From: Omnitrophica WOR_2 bacterium GWA2_47_8
GTDB taxonomy: Bacteria > Omnitrophota > Gorgyraeia > Zapsychrales > GWA2-47-8
DNA length: 8,285 bases
Reading direction: 5' to 3'
Assembly: GCA_001805375.1 (NCBI GenBank)
Contig: MHFY01000033.1
Coordinates: 1 to 8,285 of the forward strand
How positions within the stretch are numbered: position 1 is the first letter of the stretch; the number at the start of each line of letters is the position of its first letter. Positions 1-6,272 of this stretch are shown in pieces. Both the position numbers and the translations under genes were made by a program. The notes below the pieces were generated by a model, which was given only the letters and a program-made list of their open reading frames with translations, did not search any database and was not told the DNA's origin.

Positions 1-608
1 CCGTGGTTTGGGTAGCGGTTGATAAAAAGCCTTTCGGTATACTGGCCATCGCTGACCCGATCAAGGAATCCACGCCAAAGGCGATCAAAACCCTGCATGC
101 GATGGGCTTAAAGATCGCGATGCTGACCGGCGATAATAAAGCGACCGCGCAGGCGATCGCGAAGGATCTAGGGATCGATGAGGTATTCGCGGAGTTAAAA
201 CCACAGGATAAACAGGAGATCGTTAAAAAATTGAAGCGCGAAGGAGCGAGCGTCTTGATGGCCGGGGATGGCATCAATGACGCGCCGGCCCTGGCGCAAG
301 CGGATGTCGGTGTCGCTATGGGGACAGGGACGGATGTGGCTATCGAAAGTGCCGGCATAACCCTTGTTAAAGGTGATCTGATGGGGATTGTTAAGGCTCT
401 TAAGTTGAGCCGTTCGGTTATGAAGAATATCCGGCAAAATCTTTTTTTTGCTTTTATTTATAATGCGTTAGGCGTGCCGATTGCTGCCGGAGCCCTTTAT
501 CCGTTTTGGGGGATCCTTTTAAGCCCCATCATTGCCGGAGCCGCCATGAGTTTTAGCTCTGTTTCCGTGATCAGCAATTCTTTAAGATTACGCAGGACCA
601 AGTTGTAA
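1..608 (+). CDS. copA: Cu+-type P1B heavy-metal-translocating ATPase, C-terminal part (5' end outside window)
   Basis: This is the C-terminal ~200 residues of a heavy-metal P-type ATPase, an inner-membrane pump that uses ATP to export metal. The reading frame is open to the window edge (first whole codon at 3), so the metal-binding N-terminus, the CPC membrane motif and the DKTG phosphorylation site lie upstream. Counting from base 3, the TGDN hinge motif is at residues 42-45 and GDGINDAPAL starts at residue 88; both belong to the P-domain of HAD-fold P-type ATPases. Two closing membrane helices follow. They carry the YN pair (153-154) and M182 with S185-S186, the residues known to form the Cu+ site of P1B-1 pumps, so copper(I) is preferred over Zn/Cd. 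The C-terminus (LRLRRTKL) is normal and intact. The next gene encodes an exported cysteine-rich metal-binding protein, which supports a role in copper homeostasis. The family call is firm; the metal is an inference from helix motifs. Confidence 0.93.
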   Translation, partial: VVWVAVDKKPFGILAIADPIKESTPKAIKTLHAMGLKIAMLTGDNKATAQAIAKDLGIDEVFAELKPQDKQEIVKKLKREGASVLMAGDGINDAPALAQADVGVAMGTGTDVAIESAGITLVKGDLMGIVKALKLSRSVMKNIRQNLFFAFIYNALGVPIAAGALYPFWGILLSPIIAGAAMSFSSVSVISNSLRLRRTKL

Positions 609-621
609 AAATGTTTTACAA
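603..621. promoter_or_regulatory. 19-bp perfect palindrome, candidate operator
   Basis: TTGTAAAA and TTTTACAA form a perfect 8-bp inverted repeat around the 3-base spacer ATG. The element spans the stop codon of the copper ATPase (606-608) and contains the predicted -35 box of the next gene (615-620). It is A/T-rich and has no T-run after it, so a terminator is unlikely. Its position on the -35 box is what a repressor site would have. The regulator is unknown; the TGTA...TACA arms do not match a copper-box consensus that I can name with confidence. Confidence 0.5.
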
Positions 622-643
622 TAACTATTCGCGATGTTATCAT
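615..643 (+). promoter_or_regulatory. sigma-70-like promoter of the TRASH-domain protein gene
   Basis: TTTACA (615-620), a 17-bp spacer and TATCAT (638-643) each match the sigma-70 consensus hexamers at 5 of 6 positions with ideal spacing. Transcription would begin near 650, leaving a leader of about 44 nt before the GTG start at 694. The -35 box lies inside the palindrome at 603-621, so the promoter is probably regulated. This is a prediction from consensus matching only. Confidence 0.6.
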
Positions 644-680
644 ATGTGCTTACTTTTAACAAATCAATCAAAATACAACA

Positions 681-690
681 AGGAGAAGGA
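681..690 (+). promoter_or_regulatory. strong ribosome binding site deciding the GTG start at 694
   Basis: AGGAGAAGGA lies with its AGGAG core 8 bases upstream of the GTG at 694. It is the strongest Shine-Dalgarno match in the window. It fixes the start at 694, not at the in-frame ATG at 634, which lies upstream of the predicted transcription start. Confidence 0.85.
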
Positions 691-693
691 AAC

Positions 694-1113
694 GTGAAAA
701 AAACAATCGCAATCTTGATCATCTTGGGGCTGATCCCAGCTTCCGTAGCTTTTGCAGGTTATGGCAAGAAAAAAGCCGAAGCCCCAGCCACACCACCGGC
801 CGAAGCTGTTGCACCGGCTGCTGAAGCACCGGCTGCAGTGCCTGCTGTTGAAGCACCGACCGTTGTTGATGCCGCAACTCCGGTAGAAGTAGGCAACAAA
901 ATTTGCCCTATCAGTGGGAAACAGGTTGGAGAAATGGGAGAGATTGTCAAAGTGGAGCATAACGGTAAGGTTTATAATTTATGCTGCCCAGGCTGTTTAA
1001 AGGATTTTCAGGCCGATCCTGAATCATATATTAAAAAGTTAGAGGAATTACAAGCCGCAGATGCCGTTGATGCAGCCGCTCTTCCAGATCAAGCTATCCC
1101 CGCAGGTCAATAA
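694..1113 (+). CDS. exported TRASH/YHS-like metal-binding protein
   Basis: A 139-residue protein that begins at GTG with a strong upstream AGGAG. Residues 1-21 are a typical Sec signal peptide: MKK, a hydrophobic core, and a likely cut after A-F-A21 before GYGKKK. Residues 28 to about 67 are a low-complexity Ala/Pro/Glu linker. Residues 68 to about 117 form a compact cysteine domain with C71 in CPISGK, H89, and the cluster C97-C98-P-G-C101, followed by a helix (DPESYIKKLEEL). This CPxxGK...CCxxC layout is that of the TRASH/YHS-type metal-binding fold, found in copper chaperones and sensors and in P-type ATPase N-termini. The tail is again Ala-rich. It sits 85 bp after a Cu+-ATPase gene with its own promoter and a strong terminator behind it, so it is probably a periplasmic metal-binding partner in copper handling. 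The fold is well supported; the metal and the partnership are inferred. Confidence 0.85.
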   Translation: MKKTIAILIILGLIPASVAFAGYGKKKAEAPATPPAEAVAPAAEAPAAVPAVEAPTVVDAATPVEVGNKICPISGKQVGEMGEIVKVEHNGKVYNLCCPGCLKDFQADPESYIKKLEELQAADAVDAAALPDQAIPAGQ

Positions 1114-1127
1114 AAACCGTTAATCCG

Positions 1128-1163
1128 ATCCGCACCCCTATGATAGGGGTGCGGATTTTTTTT
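1128..1163 (+). terminator. strong rho-independent terminator
   Basis: ATCCGCACCCCTA (1128-1140) and TAGGGGTGCGGAT (1144-1156) form a perfect 13-bp GC-rich stem closed by a TGA loop. Eight consecutive T follow (1156-1163, the first overlapping the stem). It starts 14 bases after the stop of the TRASH-domain gene and separates the metal unit from the acyl-CoA operon. Confidence 0.96.
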
Positions 1164-1201
1164 CTTTAAGCGCCTCATTTTATAAACTTTCCTGTTTTTA
1201 T

Positions 1202-1230
1202 TTGGACAAAGAATCCGCTGTTGATATAAT
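1202..1230 (+). promoter_or_regulatory. near-consensus sigma-70-like promoter of the acyl-CoA operon
   Basis: TTGGAC (1202-1207, 5 of 6 to TTGACA), exactly 17 bp, then a perfect TATAAT (1225-1230). The expected start of transcription, 6-8 bases after the -10 box, falls at about 1236-1238, on or next to the ATG at 1238, which predicts a leaderless message. The site lies directly downstream of the strong terminator, where a new transcription unit would be expected to begin. Confidence 0.75.
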
Positions 1231-1237
1231 TTTCATA

Positions 1238-2722
1238 ATGAACCCCTGGAAAAATATAGCCTCTTTGTCCAAGGACGAAATACGTTCCCTGCAGAACCGT
1301 AAGCTTCACCAATTTATCAACCAATACCTTTATCCTTTCAGCCCGTATTATAAAAGGCTTTTTGATTCCAATAAGATCGATCCTGCCCAAATACGCACGA
1401 TCGAAGATTTGAAGAATATTCCATCGATCTCAAAGCAGAATTTTATCGATGCGAGCGGACAGACCAGCAACCCGCTGGACTACATTTTACAGCCCGATGA
1501 AAAGAAGATCCGCCAGAGCTGGCCTGCTTCGAAACTGATCCCGCTGGCGTTGAACAAGATCATCAAGGGCCCGGAATTCGTCAAAGACGCCTTAGAGAGG
1601 GAATTCCGCCCTAATTTTATTACTTTTACCGGCGGGACAACCAATAGGCCGATCTCATTTGTATATACAGAGCATGATATTAAAAATTTGTATGTTTCTG
1701 GTTCGAGGATGCTCGATATATTCAAGATCGAACGAACGGAAAAGATCGTTAATATGTTCCCGTATGCTCCGCATTTGGCGTTCTGGCAGGTGGTCTTCGG
1801 CGGGCTGGCGTCGGCCTATTTTATTTTAAGCACGGGCGGCGGCAAGGTGATGGGAACAGAGGGGAATATCAAGGTCCTCCTTCAGGTGAGACCGTCGGTT
1901 ATTTTAGGGGTCCCCAGTTATGTTTATCACGTGATAAGGACGGCCAGGGAAAAAGGGCTTCGGCTTGATTCGATCAAAAAAGTTATTTTAGGGGCGGATA
2001 AAGTGACCGAGGCCTTTAAAGCGAGATTAAGAAGCGAGCTTGCGGCGATGGGTTCGAAGGACGTTTTTGTTTTCGGCACGTATGGTTTTACCGAAGCGCG
2101 CTGCGCCTGGGCGGAATGCCCCACCGCGCCGGGGGTTTCGAGCGGGTATCATCTTTACCCGGATAAAGAGATCTTTGAGATCGTGGACCCTAAGACCGGA
2201 GAGGTCAAAAAAGAGGGGGAGGATGGGGAGATCGTTTATACCTCGTTGGATTCCCGCGGGAGCAGTGTTGTCCGCTACCGTACCGGCGATTTTGTCAAAG
2301 GCGGGGTCACCTATGAGCCGTGCCCTTATTGCGGTTTGAGGGTCGGCCGGCTTTCGAGCGACATCACACGTATATCCAATGTCAAAGATTTTAACCTTTC
2401 GAAAGTCAAAGGCCAGCTGGTCAATTTAAATCATTTTGACCAGACATTAACGGCGTTCGATCAGATCAAGGAATGGCAGATCGAATTACGAAAAAAGAAT
2501 AATGATCCTTTTGACGTGGATGAGGTGGTCTTTTATATCTGCGTGAAGGAAAAAACAGATAAAATTCAATTGGAGAAGGATATAAAGAAGAGTATATTAG
2601 TAGCAACGGAAGTTACGCCGAATGAAGTTATTTTTGTTTCTTTTGACGAGATCGTAAACCGCCTGGAATTGGAGACAGCCTCGAAAGAGAAAAGGATTTT
2701 GGACAAAAGACCAAAATCGTGA
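1238..2722 (+). CDS. PaaK/coenzyme F390 synthetase-like adenylate-forming acid-CoA ligase
   Basis: A 494-residue member of the ANL (adenylate-forming) superfamily closest in style to phenylacetate-CoA ligase and coenzyme F390 synthetase. These enzymes adenylate a carboxylate with ATP and usually pass it to CoA. Visible motifs in order: the ATP-binding loop TFTGGTTNRP (129-138, equivalent to SSGTTGKP), YGFTEA (282-287), YRTGD (347-351), a C362-P-Y-C365 pair resembling the PaaK cysteine motif, and a C-terminal SKEKRILD in which K483 aligns with the catalytic A10 lysine (GKxxRVxD). The usual GRxDDxxxVRG hinge is replaced by GRLSSDITRISN...LSKVKG. The ATG at 1238 is chosen because an upstream TTG (1202) is the first base triplet of the predicted -35 box. 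No Shine-Dalgarno precedes the ATG. Downstream thiolase and hydratase/dehydrogenase genes suggest that it feeds acyl-CoA into beta-oxidation. The substrate (aryl, fatty or other acid) cannot be read from the sequence. Confidence 0.85.
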   Translation: MNPWKNIASLSKDEIRSLQNRKLHQFINQYLYPFSPYYKRLFDSNKIDPAQIRTIEDLKNIPSISKQNFIDASGQTSNPLDYILQPDEKKIRQSWPASKLIPLALNKIIKGPEFVKDALEREFRPNFITFTGGTTNRPISFVYTEHDIKNLYVSGSRMLDIFKIERTEKIVNMFPYAPHLAFWQVVFGGLASAYFILSTGGGKVMGTEGNIKVLLQVRPSVILGVPSYVYHVIRTAREKGLRLDSIKKVILGADKVTEAFKARLRSELAAMGSKDVFVFGTYGFTEARCAWAECPTAPGVSSGYHLYPDKEIFEIVDPKTGEVKKEGEDGEIVYTSLDSRGSSVVRYRTGDFVKGGVTYEPCPYCGLRVGRLSSDITRISNVKDFNLSKVKGQLVNLNHFDQTLTAFDQIKEWQIELRKKNNDPFDVDEVVFYICVKEKTDKIQLEKDIKKSILVATEVTPNEVIFVSFDEIVNRLELETASKEKRILDKRPKS

Positions 2723-2780
2723 AGCGTCCCTCGTGAAGCGTGAAACGTTCGCTTCACGTGCGACGAACGACGAGAGACGA
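2717..2780. repeat. heptameric palindromic intergenic element A
   Basis: The spacer between the ligase and thiolase genes reads from 2718 as successive 7-bp units: CGTGAAG, CGTCCCT, CGTGAAG, CGTGAAA, CGTTCGC, TTCACGT, GCGACGA, ACGACGA, GAGACGA. An 11-bp direct repeat TCGTGAAGCGT occurs at 2717-2727 and 2731-2741. CGTGAAGCG (2732-2740) pairs perfectly with CGCTTCACG (2750-2758) across a 9-base loop. The ligase stop codon (2720-2722) lies inside the first unit. No T-run follows, so it is not a standard terminator. Elements at 4062-4127 and 7924-7999 share the same design with different unit sequences. Confidence 0.75.
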
Positions 2781-2786
2781 GTAAAT

Positions 2787-4061
2787 ATGGAAAGAATCGC
2801 CATCATCAACGGGATCCGTACGCCCTTCTGCAAAATGGGGACGGATTTTAATGATCTAAGCGCTCAGGAATTAGCCCGCATCGCGACCCGGGAACTTTTA
2901 GAACGAAGCTCTTTTGATGTGAAATTGATCGATGAGGTTATCTTCGGCAATGTCTCCCAGCCGATGGATGCCGCCAATATTGCCCGTGTCATTGCGCTTT
3001 TATGCGGCATCCCCAAGACGGTTCCTGCTTTTACGGTGCACCGTAACTGCGCCTCCGGGATCGAAGCGGTCGTTTCAGCCGCTTTGAGGATCCAGGCGGG
3101 CGAGGCAAGTTGTGTCCTGGCCGGCGGTACTGAGTCTATGAGCAACATCCCGTTTTTCTTTACCAAAAAATTACAGGAGATCATTGCCCAGGCTTCACGG
3201 GCAAAAACGTCCTTGGAAAAATTGAAAGTTTTCTCACAGCTGAGGCCGGCTTACTTCACGCCTCAAATAGGGCTGCAGTTGGGGTTGACCGATCCTATTT
3301 GCGGTTTGAACATGGGGCAGACCGCGGAGGTGCTGGCCAAAGAGTTCGGGATTACCCGCAAAGAGCAGGATGAATTTTCTTTAATAAGCCACTTGCGGGC
3401 GATCAAGGCACGGGATGTTTTAAAAGAGGAGATCGTGCCGGTTTTTCCTGTGCCGAAATTTAAAAAAGCGGTTGAGTTCGATAACGGCCCGCGCGAAAAT
3501 CAGAATATGGAGGCCTTGGCCAAATTAAAGCCGTTTTTTGACCGGTATTCCGGGACAGTGACCGCCGGCAATTCCAGCCAGGTCACTGACGGGGCCGTCG
3601 CTTTGATCGTCATGAGCGAAAAGAGGGCGCAGGAATTAAATTTAAAACCTTTGGGTTACCTGCGCGCGTTCGCCTTTGCGGGAGTCGACCCGCATCGGAT
3701 GGGCATCGGGCCGGCGCACGCGATCCCGAAAGTTTTGAAAAAGGCCGGCTTAAAGCTAAGCGATATGCAGGCTGTTGAGATCAACGAAGCCTTTGCCGCG
3801 CAAGTGCTGGCCTGTTTGAAGGCCTTAGCCTCGCCGAATTTTGCCAAAGAATTCGGTTACGAAGGCTGCACCGGAGAGATCAATCCGAATATTTTAAACG
3901 TCAACGGCGGGGCCGTGGCGTTAGGCCATCCGGTCGGTGCCACAGGCGCGCGGTTGATCTTAACGGTTTTAAAACATTTAAAACGCAGCAACCTTAACCT
4001 GGGGTTGGCATCGCTCTGCATTGGCGGCGGCCAAGGCGCGGCGGTGGTTTTAGAAAGGTAG
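2787..4061 (+). CDS. fadI: 3-ketoacyl-CoA thiolase, FadI/HADHB-like
   Basis: A 424-residue thiolase that cleaves 3-ketoacyl-CoA with CoA to acetyl-CoA and a shortened acyl-CoA. The nucleophile is C88 (HRNCASG). NEAF starts at N333, the general-base H381 lies in GHPVGATG, and the second catalytic cysteine C411 is in LCIGGGQG, with the family's 30-residue spacing between the last two. A long basic insert after GGTESMSNIP (roughly residues 120-165) and the DNGPRE...LAKLKPFF segment resemble FadI and the mitochondrial trifunctional beta subunit more than the shorter FadA or PhaA thiolases. However, those enzymes usually have HEAF where this one has NEAF. The ATG at 2787 is preferred because it leads directly into MERIAIINGIRTPF; an in-frame GTG at 2733 would add 18 residues encoded by the repeat. 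It precedes a FadJ-like gene, its expected partner in an alpha/beta complex. Acetoacetyl-CoA thiolase activity cannot be excluded. Confidence 0.92.
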   Translation: MERIAIINGIRTPFCKMGTDFNDLSAQELARIATRELLERSSFDVKLIDEVIFGNVSQPMDAANIARVIALLCGIPKTVPAFTVHRNCASGIEAVVSAALRIQAGEASCVLAGGTESMSNIPFFFTKKLQEIIAQASRAKTSLEKLKVFSQLRPAYFTPQIGLQLGLTDPICGLNMGQTAEVLAKEFGITRKEQDEFSLISHLRAIKARDVLKEEIVPVFPVPKFKKAVEFDNGPRENQNMEALAKLKPFFDRYSGTVTAGNSSQVTDGAVALIVMSEKRAQELNLKPLGYLRAFAFAGVDPHRMGIGPAHAIPKVLKKAGLKLSDMQAVEINEAFAAQVLACLKALASPNFAKEFGYEGCTGEINPNILNVNGGAVALGHPVGATGARLILTVLKHLKRSNLNLGLASLCIGGGQGAAVVLER

Positions 4062-4127
4062 AGGTCAGAAGTCAGACGTAAGAAGTCGGAAAGATCTGAC
4101 TTCTTGCTTCTGGTCTCAGACTTCAAG
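4062..4127. repeat. heptameric palindromic intergenic element B
   Basis: Starting on the base after the thiolase stop codon, the spacer reads in 7-bp units: AGGTCAG, AAGTCAG, ACGTAAG, AAGTCGG. After the loop come complementary units in the same period: CTTCTTG, CTTCTGG, TCTCAGA, CTTCAAG (from 4100). AAGAAGTC (4080-4087) pairs perfectly with GACTTCTT (4098-4105) across a 10-base loop, and the stem extends imperfectly outward to about 4071 and 4114 with some G-T pairs and mismatches. No T-run follows, so readthrough into the next gene is expected. Confidence 0.75.
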
Positions 4128-4141
4128 AGTAAATTAAAACT

Positions 4142-6268
4142 ATGTCCCTAACTTTTCATGCACAACATGATATCGGCTACATCGAATTCGATCACCCGGA
4201 TTCGAAGGTGAATGTCTTGACCTCGGATGTGATGAAACGTTTTGGGGCTCTCTTGGATGAAGCGGCGACCAAAACGTCCCTTAAGGCCCTGGTCATTCAA
4301 AGCAAAAAGAAAAATGTTTTTATCGCGGGCGCGGATATCAAGGAGATCGAAGGGATCACGGACGCCAAGGAAGGCGCCGCCAAAGCCGAGGCCGGCCAGC
4401 TGATCCTGGATAAATTAGAGGATTTCACCATCCCCACCATCGCGGTGATCGACGGTGTCGCGTTAGGCGGAGGCTGCGAACTTGCCTTGGCCTGCCGGTA
4501 CCGCGTCGGAACATTTAATGAAAAGATACTGATCGGCTTACCTGAGGTGAATTTGGGGATCATGCCCGGCTTCGGCGGCACCTACCGCATGCCGCGGCTT
4601 TTAGGTTTGTCGGAAGGTTTGAAAATGATCGTTTCCGGCCGGCCCATTAACGGGGAGAAGGCGTTAAAGGCCGGCTTGCTGGACCGTCTTTATCCGCAGA
4701 CCAATCTCGATAAGCATGTCGCGCGGTTTGTGGAAGAGATCCTGGGCGGTGTTCATATTTCCCGAAAGAAGAAAAAAGGAGTAGAAGGGCTCTTGGATAG
4801 CTCCAAGATCGGCCAGGAGATCATCTTTTCCCAGACCGAAAGCTCCATTGTCAAAAGCACAAAAGGTTTTTATCCCGCGCCGTTACGCGCCATGCAGGTC
4901 ATTAAAAGGACTTTTTATCTCGACCGGCAAAGAGGCATGAAGCTGGAGGCGGAGGCCTTCGGCAAGTTGGCGGTCACGGACGTTTCCAAGAGTTTGGTCA
5001 AGGTTTTTTACGCGACGGAAAAATATAAAAAATTAACACCCCCGGGCACGGAAAACATAACACCGATGCCGATCGCGAAATGCGCGGTGTTGGGCGCCGG
5101 GGTCATGGGCGGCGGCATCGCGCAGGCGTTGAGCGCCAAGGACATCTGGGTCCGGCTGAAAGATGTGAACAATGACGCGCTGGCCAAAGGTTATCAGGCC
5201 GCGTATAAGATCTATAAAGACGCCTTAAAGCGGAAAAGGCTGAAACCCCACGAAGTCAGCAGAAAAATGGCGCACATTACCTCAACGCTAGATTACACTG
5301 GTTTTGAAACATCCGACATGGTCATCGAGGCGATCATTGAAAAAATGGAGATCAAGAAAAAGGTCTTTAAAGAGCTAAGCGGAGTTGTGAATCCCAAAAC
5401 TATTCTGTGCTCTAATACTTCAGCCCTTTCGGTGACGGAAATGGCCAAAGAAACTAAAGACCCCTCCAAGGTCATTGGTTTGCATTTCTTTAATCCGGTC
5501 AACCGCATGCCTTTGATCGAAGTGGTGGTCACACCGTTAACTTCCCCAGAAACCTTGGCCGCGACGATAAATTTTGTAAAGATCTTGGGCAAGACCCCGA
5601 TCGTGGCGAAGGACAAACCCGGCTTTTTAGTTAACCGTATCTTGTTAAGTTATATCAATGAAGCCGGCCGGATATTGGAAGAAGGCGCGGATATGCAGGC
5701 CATTGACCGCGTGATGGTGGATTTCGGCATGCCCATGGGGCCGTTCAATCTGACCGATGAGGTCGGGATCGATGTCGGCTACAAGGTATTGGAGATATTG
5801 CACCATGGTTTAGGCGAACGGTTTAAACCGGTCGAGATCTTCCACAAGGTTTTTGAAAAAGGGCTGCTGGGCAAAAAAGCCGGCAAAGGGTTTTATATCC
5901 ATAAGGAAAAGAGGGTCCCTAACCCTGACGTGCAAAAATTAATTTCCGCGAGATCGGCCGAAGGCGGCCCCACGGATTGGTCTAACCGCATGCTCGTCAT
6001 GATGATCAACGAAGCGGCGCGTTGTTTGGAGGAAGGTATTGTGGATGAGGCGATGGCCGTGGATGTGGGAATGATCCTGGGGACAGGTTTCCCGCCTTTT
6101 CGGGGAGGTCTATTGCGTTATGCTGACGCCATCGGCATCGGCCAGGTCATCGAACTTTTAAAGTTATATGAAAGCCGTTCCGGGGCAGAACGCTTTAAAC
6201 CGTGCGCCTATTTATTAAAACTACAGGCGGACGGCAGAAAATTCTACGCTGATTACGTGAAAGCTTGA
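4142..6268 (+). CDS. fadJ: fused enoyl-CoA hydratase / 3-hydroxyacyl-CoA dehydrogenase (fatty-acid oxidation alpha subunit)
   Basis: A 708-residue bifunctional beta-oxidation enzyme of full family length. The N-terminal crotonase domain (about 1-190) hydrates enoyl-CoA: the oxyanion-hole segment FIAGADIKEI is near residue 60, and both catalytic glutamates are present, E113 in GGGCELAL and E135 in GLPEVNLG. Their 22-residue spacing is that of FadJ, while FadB has 20. After a linker, the NAD-binding Rossmann domain starts near 314 with GAGVMG (318-323). The dehydrogenase dyad is H448 in GLHFFNPVN and E460 in PLIEVV. CSNTSALS precedes it, and the C-terminal helical domains (NEAGRILEEG; NEAARCLEEG...GTGFPPFRGG) are intact. 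The thiolase activity is supplied by the upstream gene, in fadI-fadJ order. Only a weak AAGAG (4125-4129) precedes the ATG. The family call is firm; the physiological chain length and direction (degradation or synthesis) are not visible. Confidence 0.95.
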   Translation: MSLTFHAQHDIGYIEFDHPDSKVNVLTSDVMKRFGALLDEAATKTSLKALVIQSKKKNVFIAGADIKEIEGITDAKEGAAKAEAGQLILDKLEDFTIPTIAVIDGVALGGGCELALACRYRVGTFNEKILIGLPEVNLGIMPGFGGTYRMPRLLGLSEGLKMIVSGRPINGEKALKAGLLDRLYPQTNLDKHVARFVEEILGGVHISRKKKKGVEGLLDSSKIGQEIIFSQTESSIVKSTKGFYPAPLRAMQVIKRTFYLDRQRGMKLEAEAFGKLAVTDVSKSLVKVFYATEKYKKLTPPGTENITPMPIAKCAVLGAGVMGGGIAQALSAKDIWVRLKDVNNDALAKGYQAAYKIYKDALKRKRLKPHEVSRKMAHITSTLDYTGFETSDMVIEAIIEKMEIKKKVFKELSGVVNPKTILCSNTSALSVTEMAKETKDPSKVIGLHFFNPVNRMPLIEVVVTPLTSPETLAATINFVKILGKTPIVAKDKPGFLVNRILLSYINEAGRILEEGADMQAIDRVMVDFGMPMGPFNLTDEVGIDVGYKVLEILHHGLGERFKPVEIFHKVFEKGLLGKKAGKGFYIHKEKRVPNPDVQKLISARSAEGGPTDWSNRMLVMMINEAARCLEEGIVDEAMAVDVGMILGTGFPPFRGGLLRYADAIGIGQVIELLKLYESRSGAERFKPCAYLLKLQADGRKFYADYVKA

Positions 6269-6272
6269 TCTC

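Noticed and set aside
634..693. An in-frame ATG at 634 that would extend the TRASH-domain protein by 20 residues
   Set aside because: It lies upstream of the predicted -10 box (638-643) and transcription start. It would also bury the signal peptide behind extra residues. The GTG at 694 has a strong AGGAG and begins a classic signal peptide.
664..960. Minus-strand open frames over the TRASH-domain gene
   Set aside because: They arise from the Ala/Pro-rich linker composition read in reverse, show no recognisable domain, and overlap a well-supported plus-strand gene.
1202..1237. TTG start at 1202 for the ligase gene
   Set aside because: The TTG is the first part of a near-consensus -35 box. 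The extra 12 residues are not needed for the family fold, and transcription is predicted to start after it.
2040..2339. Second plus-strand frame of 99 codons inside the ligase gene
   Set aside because: Its translation is rich in Arg and Pro and resembles no protein family, while the ligase frame across the same bases holds the YGFTEA and YRTGD motifs.
2733..2786. GTG start at 2733 for the thiolase gene
   Set aside because: The 18 extra residues are encoded entirely by the heptameric repeat, while the thiolase fold begins right after the ATG at 2787 (MERIAIINGIRTPF).
4062..4127. Palindromic element B as an intrinsic terminator
   Set aside because: The stem is imperfect and not followed by a T-run, unlike the true terminator at 1128-1163.
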